Shown: positions 8,806-16,648 of the stretch, piece after piece | How positions within the stretch are numbered: the first letter of the stretch is position 1 | Layout of the letters: each line of letters opens with the position of its first letter | Assembly (NCBI RefSeq): GCF_014109725.1 | Contig: NZ_CP058554.1 | Location: 4,526,001 to 4,590,000, forward strand | Length of the DNA: 64,000 nt | DNA from: Comamonas piscis | GTDB lineage: Bacteria > Pseudomonadota > Gammaproteobacteria > Burkholderiales > Burkholderiaceae_C | Direction: 5' to 3' | Position numbers and translations under genes: made by a program | The notes under the pieces: generated by a model | What the model was told of the DNA's origin: nothing | Database searches by the model: none | What the model saw: only the letters and a program-made list of their open reading frames with translations

Positions 8806-9367
8806 GCTGGGCGCCTTTCCATACGGTGGTTTTCCAAGTGTCCAGCGCCTGCTTGGCTGCGTTGTACTGGTCTATGCAGCTGTTCAGTTCGCGGGTGGCG
8901 TCTTCGGCGTCGGCGGTGATGGCTGCAAGATTGGCTGCATCCTCTGCCAGTAGTTCGGCTCGCGCTTCTTGAGGCCCAGGGCCGGCATGCTGGGCGGCTC
9001 GCTCAGCAGGTATTGCGGGGGCCGCGCAGCTGGTGGCGCGGATTGACAGCCGCTGACGGCCATCACGCAAAGCGCGATCGCGCTCAGCTTCAATAGTTTT
9101 TGCATGGTCTTTGCTCTCCTGTAGTTCACGGGCAAGGGTTGCGGCCTGGTCACGCAGCTGGTTGTCAGCGGTGCGGCTGGCCTCGCCCTGCCGGGTGGCC
9201 TCGGTGCGCTCGGCTGCTTGGCGCTTGGCATCGTCCTGCTGGGCGATCAGGTCGCGGGCTGTAAAGCCCTTGCGATATGACCAGCCGTGGCTTATGCATA
9301 GCGCCGTCATCAGAGCGCTGAAGACTATGACGGTCTGCCAGTCGATTACGCCGGTTTGCTTTTTCAT
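8771..9367 (-). CDS. Rz: Rz-like i-spanin (inner-membrane lysis protein)
   Basis: A 198-residue inner-membrane spanin. I start it at the ATG at 9367, which makes an ATGA overlap with the endolysin stop. Residues 10-27 form a single N-terminal membrane anchor, and residues 40-115 are a charged coiled coil (QDDAKRQAAERTEATR) spanning the periplasm. With the nested outer-membrane lipoprotein Rz1 it forms the complex that fuses inner and outer membranes in the last step of lysis. It corresponds in position to P2 lysB. Confidence 0.88.
   Translation of the reverse strand: MKKQTGVIDWQTVIVFSALMTALCISHGWSYRKGFTARDLIAQQDDAKRQAAERTEATRQGEASRTADNQLRDQAATLARELQESKDHAKTIEAERDRALRDGRQRLSIRATSCAAPAIPAERAAQHAGPGPQEARAELLAEDAANLAAITADAEDATRELNSCIDQYNAAKQALDTWKTTVWKGAQHVEAAKSANPH
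8884..9105 (-). CDS. Rz1: Rz1-like o-spanin lipoprotein, nested in Rz
   Basis: This 73-residue lipoprotein is encoded entirely inside Rz in another frame. The ATG at 9105 has AGGAG 11 nt upstream. The signal peptide (MQKLLKLSAIALCVMAVSGC) ends in a lipobox AVSG|C, and the mature part is proline-rich (PPAARPPQ, PILQPSPPTPKTPP), as is usual for Rz1. The nested arrangement and Pro content match lambda Rz1 and P2 lysC. It is anchored in the outer membrane and binds the Rz periplasmic coiled coil. Confidence 0.9.
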   Translation of the reverse strand: MQKLLKLSAIALCVMAVSGCQSAPPAARPPQYLLSEPPSMPALGLKKREPNYWQRMQPILQPSPPTPKTPPAN

Positions 9368-9915
9368 GGCTTGAGGTCTTTCAGGCACATGGTCATTTCT
9401 CGATCACGGCGCAGCGCCAGGCCGCGCAGCTTGACACCCTTGGCCGATGCCCAGGCCGGCAGCTGGCGGCAGGCTGCAGCCACATCTCCAGCGCGCAGCA
9501 GGCGCAGCATGGTGCTGTGGTTGCCGCTTTTCAGATAGACAAAGCCATCCTTTACGCCCGGCGCGCCTGGGCCGGCGTTGTAGATGAACGAGAGGAACGC
9601 GGCCACGCTGGTGGCCGGCATGCTGTCGCGCACCTCAGCGGGCACCCAGCGCTCAAAAATCTGCCAGGCTTCCTGTATCCCCTGCATGGTGAGTGCGTCG
9701 CATTCGGTATTAGTGGCCACATCGCCCAGCTTTACGCCGCGCGTCCATCCCTCGCAGATGGTTGGAATGGCCACCGGGTCAAGGTAGGCCGGCAGCACCC
9801 GGCCTTCGTCCACCGGCAAGGTGTTCAGCAGGATCGCGGCAACTGCAGCACCCACGGCGGTGGCGCCCCCGGCAATGATGGTGCCCTTGGGCACGTATGG
9901 CAGCGGTCTAGTCAT
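9364..9915 (-). CDS. SAR endolysin, lysozyme family GH24
   Basis: This 183-residue muralytic enzyme cleaves the glycan strands of peptidoglycan. The catalytic triad spacing of T4/P21 lysozymes is present: E37-x8-D46-x5-T52 (DEGRVLPAYLDPVAIPT). Residues 12-30 are a weakly hydrophobic Gly/Ala-rich segment, so this is a signal-arrest-release endolysin exported by Sec and activated when released from the membrane. The start at 9915 has GGAGGG 7 nt upstream and lies within the last codons of the holin gene. P2 itself uses a cytoplasmic K endolysin, so the lysis cassette is of the pinholin/SAR style. Confidence 0.9.
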   Translation of the reverse strand: MTRPLPYVPKGTIIAGGATAVGAAVAAILLNTLPVDEGRVLPAYLDPVAIPTICEGWTRGVKLGDVATNTECDALTMQGIQEAWQIFERWVPAEVRDSMPATSVAAFLSFIYNAGPGAPGVKDGFVYLKSGNHSTMLRLLRAGDVAAACRQLPAWASAKGVKLRGLALRRDREMTMCLKDLKP

Positions 9916-10285
9916 CGGGCAGCCCTCCAAAGTCGGTCACGAATTCGCTTTGCTTGCTGCGCGTGGGCGGCGGGCTGACGATCACCGATGCCTCAGGGCT
10001 CGGCACGCCGTTCAGCTGCTTGTTGTAGAGCTGAATTTTCAGCTTGTGGAGTTCTTCGGCGCGTCGGTTCGCTTCGGCGGCTTGCTTGCGGTCATCCTCG
10101 CGCCGGCGCTTGAGAAAGTAGTACTGCACGGCCAGTCCGCCAATGCCGATTAAGGCGCCGATGATCCCAAATACCCATTCGCTGTTTAGAAAGCCCCATC
10201 CCACCAGTGCGCCGCCGCTGGTCAGTGCGGTTTTGCCACCAGCCGATGCCATGGCCGCATCGCGTGCAGCTTCTTCGATATTCAT
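9908..10285 (-). CDS. Phage holin / pinholin-like membrane protein
   Basis: A 125-residue protein starting at the ATG at 10285 (ATGA overlap with the upstream gene). Residues about 20-33 and 37-57 are hydrophobic, with Gly-rich GIIGALIGIGGLAV in the second, followed by a strongly charged stretch (KRRREDDRKQ) and a soluble C-terminal tail. Small size, two short membrane segments and position before the SAR endolysin point to the lysis timer. The tail is longer than in most holins. Confidence 0.75.
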   Translation of the reverse strand: MNIEEAARDAAMASAGGKTALTSGGALVGWGFLNSEWVFGIIGALIGIGGLAVQYYFLKRRREDDRKQAAEANRRAEELHKLKIQLYNKQLNGVPSPEASVIVSPPPTRSKQSEFVTDFGGLPDD

Positions 10286-10950
10286 TTTTTGGGCCCCTTC
10301 CAGCTCCATGCCGTCCATGTGCAGGTGGCAAAACGGTCGATGGTGTTGGCGTTCAAAACTTCAAACCCGTAGTTCTCGGTCTTAGTGCCGCCCCACAGCC
10401 TGCTGGTGCGCACCAGCTGCCAGACGCCACCAGCGCAAGCCACGCGGATGCCCATCACCTGGCGGCCGATATCGGGGTTGCCCCATTCGCCATCCAGCAC
10501 CGGCAAGCCGGCGCGGTAGGCGATGCTCTCCAGGGGCTGGGCCCACTTCTTGGCCAGCCATCCGCAGCGGTTGCGAATGCCGTTGAAGTTCCAGCGCGGC
10601 AGAAAGCTGCGGGGGCTGTACGGCGGCCAGTAGCTCACATGCTGGCCATCGTCGTGCACCACATCTTCGTCGGGCGCCGGCATGCGCACATGCTGCCCAT
10701 CAATCAGCGCCCAGTCAGAGCGGTCGCCGTTGATGCTGATGTTGTTGTCGTACCAGCGCAGCCAGCGCGGCAGCTGTTCAGCCTTTCGGGGCAGCAGCGC
10801 CGCAATGAACAGCCAGACGATGGGGGCCGTCAGTCCCAGCCAAAAGCGGATCAATGCGGGCTTGCGCGCGCTCTGCAGGCTGGCCAGCGCATGCGCGTGC
10901 AGCTCTGCGGGCACACCAGCCTCGGTCAAATAGGTTTGCAGCTTGTTCAT
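10282..10950 (-). CDS. Conserved phage membrane protein of lysis region (unknown role)
   Basis: A 222-residue protein. I use the ATG at 10950 because the longer frame would run back into gene X with implausible Trp/Pro-rich sequence. It has one membrane segment (about residues 33-53, FWLGLTAPIVWLFIAALL). A soluble domain follows, with conserved-looking Trp/Tyr/Asp clusters (YWPPYSPRSFLPRWNFNG). Similar proteins occur between X and the holin in other P2-like phages, but their function is unknown to me. Superinfection exclusion or a lysis accessory role are both possible. Confidence 0.65.
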   Translation of the reverse strand: MNKLQTYLTEAGVPAELHAHALASLQSARKPALIRFWLGLTAPIVWLFIAALLPRKAEQLPRWLRWYDNNISINGDRSDWALIDGQHVRMPAPDEDVVHDDGQHVSYWPPYSPRSFLPRWNFNGIRNRCGWLAKKWAQPLESIAYRAGLPVLDGEWGNPDIGRQVMGIRVACAGGVWQLVRTSRLWGGTKTENYGFEVLNANTIDRFATCTWTAWSWKGPKK

Positions 10951-10957
10951 CGTGTTG

Positions 10958-11179
10958 TCAGTCCCAAAGGTTGATCCGGTCTTGCACGGGCTGCGCGGCC
11001 TTGACCAGGCGCACGGGCATGCCCATGGGAATATCCATGGCCACCTTGGCCAGGCCAGGGTTGGCGGCAAGCGTGGCCTCTACGTGGCCCGCTGTGCTGC
11101 CCAGGTGACGATTCACCAGCGCATCAAGTACATCGTTTTGCAGCGCCCGCACGGTGATGGTGTTTTGCGTACCGGTCAT
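10958..11179 (-). CDS. X: P2-like tail protein X
   Basis: A 73-residue protein starting in an ATGA overlap with gene L. It matches P2 gpX, a small LysM-like tail protein: VRALQNDVLDALVNRHLG near the N-terminus and a C-terminal VKAAQPVQDRINLWD, the usual family ending. Order L-X-lysis genes is as in P2. The role is tail assembly. Length is close to P2 gpX (67). Confidence 0.92.
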   Translation of the reverse strand: MTGTQNTITVRALQNDVLDALVNRHLGSTAGHVEATLAANPGLAKVAMDIPMGMPVRLVKAAQPVQDRINLWD

Positions 11180-11664
11180 AGCAGCTCGGCAATCACGCGG
11201 GGCAGGCCCTGCAGGTCGGCGATGGCGTGGCGCGTGCGGGTGTCGAGGCTGTCTTGCCGGATCTCCAGCGCGCTGCGCACCCGGCTTTCCTTGCCAGCGC
11301 CATCTGGCAGGGTGTCAATGTCGCGGTATGCGCTGGCAAGTTGGGACTGCACATGTGATTGGATGGCCCGCAGATAGTGCTTGAGCTTCACACTCTGGCC
11401 GCCCAGCTGGGTGGCTGGAACATCGGCCAGGCTGGCATAGCCCAGCGCCACCTGCGCGGCCTGCCAGTCGACCAGCTCTCTGTTGACACTGAGCATGGCC
11501 TCTTCCACGGCCAGCAGCAGGCGGGGCGGCGTCACGGTGCCATCGAGCCGGGCGTCTTCGCGTAGCTTCTCGCAGTTCACATCGGGCCACCAGCCATCGT
11601 TAGCCACCGATGCTTCGGCGCCCTTGATAGGTGGGTTGGCGACTGCGACAAAGGGCGAGCTCAC
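11176..11664 (-). CDS. L: P2-like head completion/stabilisation protein L
   Basis: A 162-residue protein of the P2 gpL family, which plugs the filled head before tail joining. Family marks include the N-terminal WWPDVNCEKLREDARLDGTV, the central LLLAVEEAMLSVNREL helix and the C-terminal SALEIRQDSLDTRTRHAIAD region. It sits between terminase small subunit M and tail gene X, as in P2. The 118-nt gap to M upstream has no convincing gene. Confidence 0.92.
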   Translation of the reverse strand: MSSPFVAVANPPIKGAEASVANDGWWPDVNCEKLREDARLDGTVTPPRLLLAVEEAMLSVNRELVDWQAAQVALGYASLADVPATQLGGQSVKLKHYLRAIQSHVQSQLASAYRDIDTLPDGAGKESRVRSALEIRQDSLDTRTRHAIADLQGLPRVIAELL

Positions 11665-11782
11665 GGTGTCAGGCTTTCAGGGTTATGAGGTGTGGCGGTG
11701 GCCCAGGGCGTCAGGCGGTGGCAAATCAATGCTGCCTTTGCCCTGGGGCCGCCACGGTCGCGGGGTGCGAACGGTATGGCGG

Positions 11783-12499
11783 TTAGGGCGCTACTTTTTT
11801 GAGGCGCGCTTCCAATCGCTCAATGTCTTTTTTGACGCCTGCGCGCAATGGATCAAGCTCCATGGCGCGTTGCAGGTACGGGAGGGCCGCGCCGCACACC
11901 TGCAGCGTGCGGCCCTTGGCATCCATGGCAATGTCCTGGCTGTTGGTCTTGCCCAGCAGCGCCCAGCCTGCGGCCTTGTTCAGCTTGGCCTTGATCTGGT
12001 CGTGCATGTCGGTCTCGGCGGTCAGCTCCAGCACGCGCTGGGTGACTGCGATGGCGTCTTGATCCTTCAAGCGGCCAGCCAGCACGGCTTCGGCGATTTC
12101 CTCGGCCACCACGCTGGCCATGTCGCGGTTGTAGTTGTCGGGCGGGTTGATGCCGCTGGCCAGGGCGTATTCGGCTAGAGGCATGGCACGCGCATAGTCG
12201 CCCGCGTCAATGGCCCAAATCAGGATGGTGGCCACCACTTCGTCTTGCGTACCGGGCTTGGTGTCAAACACCCCGGACAGGTAGGCGTCGTATTCGGGCA
12301 GCATGGCGCGCTTGGCCTCGGCCTTGCGTTCATTGGCCTTGATATCTTTCAACGCAATGCGGTGCTGGTGCAGCTGTACAAGCTGCAGCTCGTAGGCGGT
12401 GCCGATGGTCTGGCCGTAGGCGTCGGCGGCACTGCCAGCGCTGGCCGCCAGGGCAGCCATGGCGCGCATGTAGTGCGCTTGGGCTGGTGTTTGTCGCAT
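11783..12499 (-). CDS. M: P2-like terminase endonuclease subunit M
   Basis: This 238-residue subunit corresponds to P2 gpM, which with the ATPase gpP cuts at cos and packages DNA. Visible features are the N-terminal TPAQAHYMRAMAALAA helix, the long charged helix (ALKDIKANERKAEAKRAMLP), and the central IWAIDAGDYARAMPLAEYAL segment that is highly typical of gpM proteins. It lies between capsid gene N and head completion L. Size equals P2 gpM (247). Confidence 0.92.
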   Translation of the reverse strand: MRQTPAQAHYMRAMAALAASAGSAADAYGQTIGTAYELQLVQLHQHRIALKDIKANERKAEAKRAMLPEYDAYLSGVFDTKPGTQDEVVATILIWAIDAGDYARAMPLAEYALASGINPPDNYNRDMASVVAEEIAEAVLAGRLKDQDAIAVTQRVLELTAETDMHDQIKAKLNKAAGWALLGKTNSQDIAMDAKGRTLQVCGAALPYLQRAMELDPLRAGVKKDIERLEARLKKVAP

Positions 12500-12591
12500 G
12501 TGGATGTTCCCCGCTTGGTGTTGGTTGGCACCGGCCCGCTAAAGAGCGGCCTATTTTTTTAGCCGCCGATGGCTGGCAGGTGCGCTTTGGC

Positions 12592-13623
12592 TTAGGCCAG
12601 TTCGATGTTTTCGACCAGGCAGGCCTTTTCCAAGTTCTCGATCACGAATGCGTCGTTGGACGATTCAAACGTGGCGATGCGGTCTTTTTCCGGCTGGTCT
12701 TTGACCATGCGCCGGCGTGCGCTGGCCTGGTAGTAGATGGACAGGTTGTCCAGGCTGGTAATCAGCACGGCCTTGGGCGGGAAATAAGGCACGGTGACAG
12801 CCTGTAGGCCGCCCAGGCGCTTTTGGCTCACCACCAGGCTGCCGGCCAGCATCTCGGTGGGGGCGTTCTGGCCGTCCACGATGGGAAACAGCTTGTCGTG
12901 CATCAGGTCACGGCCCACGATGGCCACCAGGTCGGCGTTCTCCGAGAACATGGCAGCAATCAGCGCATGGCGGGCGTCATACACCAGGCCGTCCAGGCTT
13001 GCATAGTCGGCGTCGGCCAGCTTCTTGCCAGCTGCATCGACTCCCACCTTGACGGTGCCCGCAACCTGGCCGCCAGTCATCACACCAGCAGGGCGGTTCT
13101 CGCGCAGGTCTTGCAGCCAGCCCTTGTTAACGTCCTGCAGCAGCGGGTTGGTTGCACGGTTGGTGTTCGCCGCTGCGCTGGTGCCATTGAAGCCGATCAT
13201 GATGCGATCAAGCGCGCATTGCTGGATGATTGCGCCCGACAGCAGCTTTTGGAAATTCGGGAACCTGGCCCACATGTCCAGCTTGGCGTAGCGGATGGCG
13301 GTGTCATAGTTTGTCTGGACAGCCAGATATTTGTGGCTGTTCATGTCCGACACATCGGTGGGCTTGCGCTCGTTGTCGCCGCTGGTGTCGGTACGGCTGG
13401 CAATGGGGCCGTTCACACCCAGGCCCAGGCGCTCGCCCATCATTTCATCCACGGGGGCGATGTTGATCTTGCCCAGGAACGAACTGGACTCTTGAATGCG
13501 CTGCTCCAAGGTTTGCTGCACGCTGGGCGCGATGGCGAACTTGACGGCGGCGTCTGCCACGCTGGACAGCGCGGCTTGCTGTGCCACGTAGGCGGTAAAT
13601 TTCAGGCGGGTATCGTTGCGCAT
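12592..13623 (-). CDS. N: P2-like major capsid protein N
   Basis: A 343-residue HK97-fold major capsid protein. Family marks are MRNDTRLKFTAYVAQQA at the start, residues 45-80 with FLGKINIAPVDEMMGERLGL, and the C-terminal YYQASARRRMVKDQPEKDRI before a final VENIE. P2 gpN is 357 residues and is cleaved at the N-terminus by gpO. The gene sits between scaffold O and terminase M. Confidence 0.95.
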   Translation of the reverse strand: MRNDTRLKFTAYVAQQAALSSVADAAVKFAIAPSVQQTLEQRIQESSSFLGKINIAPVDEMMGERLGLGVNGPIASRTDTSGDNERKPTDVSDMNSHKYLAVQTNYDTAIRYAKLDMWARFPNFQKLLSGAIIQQCALDRIMIGFNGTSAAANTNRATNPLLQDVNKGWLQDLRENRPAGVMTGGQVAGTVKVGVDAAGKKLADADYASLDGLVYDARHALIAAMFSENADLVAIVGRDLMHDKLFPIVDGQNAPTEMLAGSLVVSQKRLGGLQAVTVPYFPPKAVLITSLDNLSIYYQASARRRMVKDQPEKDRIATFESSNDAFVIENLEKACLVENIELA

Positions 13624-13690
13624 GGTTGCGTCCCTATAAAAACTGGTGTCGGTTGTTGGTGAGAGCGGCTATTGAGCGGCTGTATCTTGC

Positions 13691-14515
13691 TTAGCAGTCC
13701 GCCAGCTCCGAGGCGTCCTTGCCCGTCGCAGCTGGGCGCTTGTCGCTGTGGTTCTCTGTGCCTTCGAGCTTGGTTTTCAGCGTGGCGAAGTCCTGCTGCA
13801 GAGTGGCAAACGCAGCGCCCTGCTTGGTGAACTTATCCAGCAGGTCAGCGTTTTCCTTGGCTTGCTTCTGCATGGCGTCTTGAGCCACGCCGAGTGCCTC
13901 CACGGTCTGGGCGGCAAAGGTGTTGTCACCTGCCGCAGGCTTGGCGGCGACCATGCCCTTGAAACCATCGATCAGGTCGCTGAACTTTTTCAGCACACCG
14001 CTGGCAATGCTTTCTTCGTCGGCCTGCAATCCCAGATCGGTCTCGATGGCCTCGCTGTACAGCGTTGCCTTGTCGGTCTTGCGTCCAGCAAATGGGTTGA
14101 CAGCGGCGCCTTGCGAAAACTTCAGCACCTCGGTGCCCAGGCTGGCAGGGCTGTCCGTAACGCCCAGGCCAAAGAGGTAAGGGCCGCCAGTGCCCGGCAG
14201 ATTAGGATGAATTTCGATGGAGCTATAGAGCTTCTGACCCTTCTTGTTCATCTCGATCAGTGTCGGCAGGGGCTCGATCTGCGCGAACAGCGCTTTCTTC
14301 CCGTCCTCGACATCACGAACTTCCGTTGCCAACACATCGCCCAGGGCGTCGAAGGGGCCGCCAGGAACGGTGCCCCGGTGATGCTCCAGCCAGATACGTG
14401 CGCCGTATTTCTGGCGGTTGTAGCTTTTGCCCATTTGCTCGATTTCGGCACGCGTAATTTCGCGGCCATCGGTGGTTTGGCCTTCGGTGGCAACTCGAAA
14501 GAATTTGCTTGGCAT
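13691..14515 (-). CDS. O: P2-like capsid scaffold/protease O
   Basis: This 274-residue protein directs capsid assembly and cleaves itself and the capsid protein. The N-terminal half holds the serine protease domain, with a conserved WLEHHRG and the YSSIEIHPN and GLGVTDSPASLGTEVL motifs. The C-terminal half is the coiled-coil scaffold (about residues 195-260). It is the first gene of the O-to-S unit, transcribed divergently from P. The shared 14516-14656 region contains the activator-like dyad; here the ATG is 86 nt from the dyad centre, leaving a normal leader of about 25-40 nt. Confidence 0.93.
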   Translation of the reverse strand: MPSKFFRVATEGQTTDGREITRAEIEQMGKSYNRQKYGARIWLEHHRGTVPGGPFDALGDVLATEVRDVEDGKKALFAQIEPLPTLIEMNKKGQKLYSSIEIHPNLPGTGGPYLFGLGVTDSPASLGTEVLKFSQGAAVNPFAGRKTDKATLYSEAIETDLGLQADEESIASGVLKKFSDLIDGFKGMVAAKPAAGDNTFAAQTVEALGVAQDAMQKQAKENADLLDKFTKQGAAFATLQQDFATLKTKLEGTENHSDKRPAATGKDASELADC

Positions 14516-14545
14516 GGTGCGGCTCGGTTAAGCGGTTGTTGATCT

Positions 14546-14656
14546 ATCGCTATGTTCCGCGCACCCTGTTTTTGTAGCAATGACCACGCGCTGTGGCTGC
14601 GTTTCGGACAATTTGTACTTGTCGATTTCCGCGCGCGCGCGGCAGACACTGGCTGA
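14546..14656. promoter_or_regulatory. Divergent late promoter region between O and P
   Basis: A dyad TGTGGCTGCG-TTTCGGACA at 14592-14610 sits between the divergent O and P genes. Rightward it is followed by TTCCGCGCGCGCGCGGC, GACACT as a poor -10, six bases, and the P ATG at 14657. That is the same arrangement, spacing and sequence as upstream of V. Leftward, candidate -10 boxes CATAGC and GATAGA fall at 14543-14554, giving O a short leader. Regulation by an Ogr/delta-type zinc-finger activator is inferred from P2; the activator gene is not in the window. Confidence 0.7.
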
Positions 14657-16648
14657 ATGAAAGTAGCACCGCAAAAGCCAGAAGCTAGCCCAGCCCCTGC
14701 CGACACCGCCAGCAGCGGCGCGCCTGCGCGTGCCGTCAAGCGCCTGGCCAAGTCCAAGACGCGCGGCAAATGCTGGCCGCACATCACCACGGTGACGCCC
14801 GAGCAGGCGTTTACCGCTGCTGTCCTCAAAGAGATTTCACCCGAGGGCAAGGGCCTGCCGTTTGAACTTGACGCCCTGCCCGCTGGCAAGTGCAGCGCCA
14901 TCACCGATGGCGGCGCCGGCCAGCGCCGCCACGCCCGTGACCTGTATTGGCAGGGCTGGAAGCTGACCCACATCGCGGAAAAGCTGGGCGTGCCCCGCGC
15001 CACACTCCACGGCTGGCATAAGGCCGAGCGCTGGGCCGATGCCAGCCCCACCCAGCGCGCCGAGGGCGTAACGGAGACGCGCTACGCCCAGCTGGTGGCC
15101 AAAGAGGAAAAGACCGGCAGCGATTACAAGGAAATTGATCTACTCGGGCGGCAAATGGAGCGCTTCGCGCGCATCAGCAACTACCGCCAGTCTGGCCGCG
15201 AGCGCGATCTGAATCCCAATATCGATGCGCGCAATGCAGCTCCAAAAGCGCAGCCCACCAAAAACTTCCTGTCGCAAGAACAGATCGAGAAGCTACGCGA
15301 TGCCTTCATTGAATCGTGCTTCAAGTACCAGCTCACCTGGTGGCAAAACATCCACCATCGCACACGCCAGATTCTCAAAAGTCGCCAGATCGGTGCCACT
15401 TGGTACTTTGCCCGCGAAGCGCTGATTGATGCGCTGGAGACGGGCCGCAATCAGATTTTCTTGTCTGCCAGCAAGGCCCAGGCGTACATCTTCAAAGGGT
15501 ACATCCAGTCGTTTGTCTTCGAGGTCTGCCAGGTGGAGCTAAAAGGCGAACCGATCGTTCTGGCGAACGGCGCCCAGCTGCACTTCCTGGGCAGCAATGC
15601 GCGCACCGCGCAGGGCTACCACGGCAATTTCTACTTCGATGAGTATTTTTGGACTACCGACTTTGAGCGGCTGAACAAGGTGGCCAGCGGCATGGCCATT
15701 CACAAGCATTGGCGCAAAACCTATTTCAGCACCCCATCGAGCATCCAGCACGCAGCCTATGACCTGTGGAGCGCCAAGAAGTTTGCGCGCAAGTTCAAGA
15801 CCGATATCGACATCACCCACGGCAAGCTGGCGGGCGGCTTCACAGGCGAAGACAAAGTTTGGCGCCAGATCGTCAACATCTTGGACGCCGAAGCCGGAGG
15901 CTGCGATAAGTTCGACATTGACGAGCTGCGGCTGGAATACTCCGACCCCGAGTTTGAAAACCTGCTGATGTGCGGCTTTGTGGATGACTCGTTTAGCGTC
16001 TTCCCACTGACCAACCTGCAGCCCTGCCTGGTGGACAGCTGGGAGGTGTGGAAGGACTTCAAGGCATTCGCCCAGCGGCCCTTTGGCTGGCAGCCGGTGT
16101 GGGTGGGCTATGACCCCAGCCTGAATGGCGACAGCGCGGGCCTAGTGGTGCTGGCACCGCCCGAGACACCGGGCGGGCCACTGCGCGTTCTGCACACCAG
16201 GCAGCTGCGTGGACTTGACTTTGAAGCGCAGGCGGCCGAGATCAAGAAGATTTGCGACACCTACAACGTGCAGCAGCTCACCATCGACCAAACCAGCATT
16301 GGCAATGCCGTCTACCAGCTGGTGGTCAAGTTCTTCCCGGCTGCCCGGGGCATCAACTACAGCGTGGAAAGCAAGACCATGCTGGTGATGAAAGCCCTGC
16401 AGGTCATCAAATCCAAGCGCCTGCAGTGGGACGCCGGTAACAAAGAGCTGGCCGCCTCATTCATGGCCATCAAACGCGAGATGACCGCCAGCGGTCGCAG
16501 TGTGACTTACGCAGCGGGCCGCAGCAAAGACACCGGCCACTCTGATTTGGCTTGGGCCTGCATGAATGCGCTCAGCAATGAAGCGCTGGAAGTGGGCACG
16601 GGCCTGGCCACACCGCAAACGAAATCCTTTATCGAGGTCTATTCCTAA
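14657..16648 (+). CDS. P: P2-like terminase large subunit, ATPase P
   Basis: This 663-residue packaging motor subunit pumps DNA into the procapsid and acts with gpM at cos. It has an N-terminal HTH (about 93-125, RDLYWQGWKLTHIAEKLG), a Walker A-like SRQIGATW at 242-249, a Walker B FYFDEY near 325-330, and a C-terminal RNase H-like nuclease domain starting near GYDPSLNGDSAG. P2 gpP is 590 residues; here about 70 extra residues precede the HTH. The ATG coincides with the predicted transcription start. The gene overlaps the portal gene by one base (TAATG). Confidence 0.93.
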   Translation: MKVAPQKPEASPAPADTASSGAPARAVKRLAKSKTRGKCWPHITTVTPEQAFTAAVLKEISPEGKGLPFELDALPAGKCSAITDGGAGQRRHARDLYWQGWKLTHIAEKLGVPRATLHGWHKAERWADASPTQRAEGVTETRYAQLVAKEEKTGSDYKEIDLLGRQMERFARISNYRQSGRERDLNPNIDARNAAPKAQPTKNFLSQEQIEKLRDAFIESCFKYQLTWWQNIHHRTRQILKSRQIGATWYFAREALIDALETGRNQIFLSASKAQAYIFKGYIQSFVFEVCQVELKGEPIVLANGAQLHFLGSNARTAQGYHGNFYFDEYFWTTDFERLNKVASGMAIHKHWRKTYFSTPSSIQHAAYDLWSAKKFARKFKTDIDITHGKLAGGFTGEDKVWRQIVNILDAEAGGCDKFDIDELRLEYSDPEFENLLMCGFVDDSFSVFPLTNLQPCLVDSWEVWKDFKAFAQRPFGWQPVWVGYDPSLNGDSAGLVVLAPPETPGGPLRVLHTRQLRGLDFEAQAAEIKKICDTYNVQQLTIDQTSIGNAVYQLVVKFFPAARGINYSVESKTMLVMKALQVIKSKRLQWDAGNKELAASFMAIKREMTASGRSVTYAAGRSKDTGHSDLAWACMNALSNEALEVGTGLATPQTKSFIEVYS

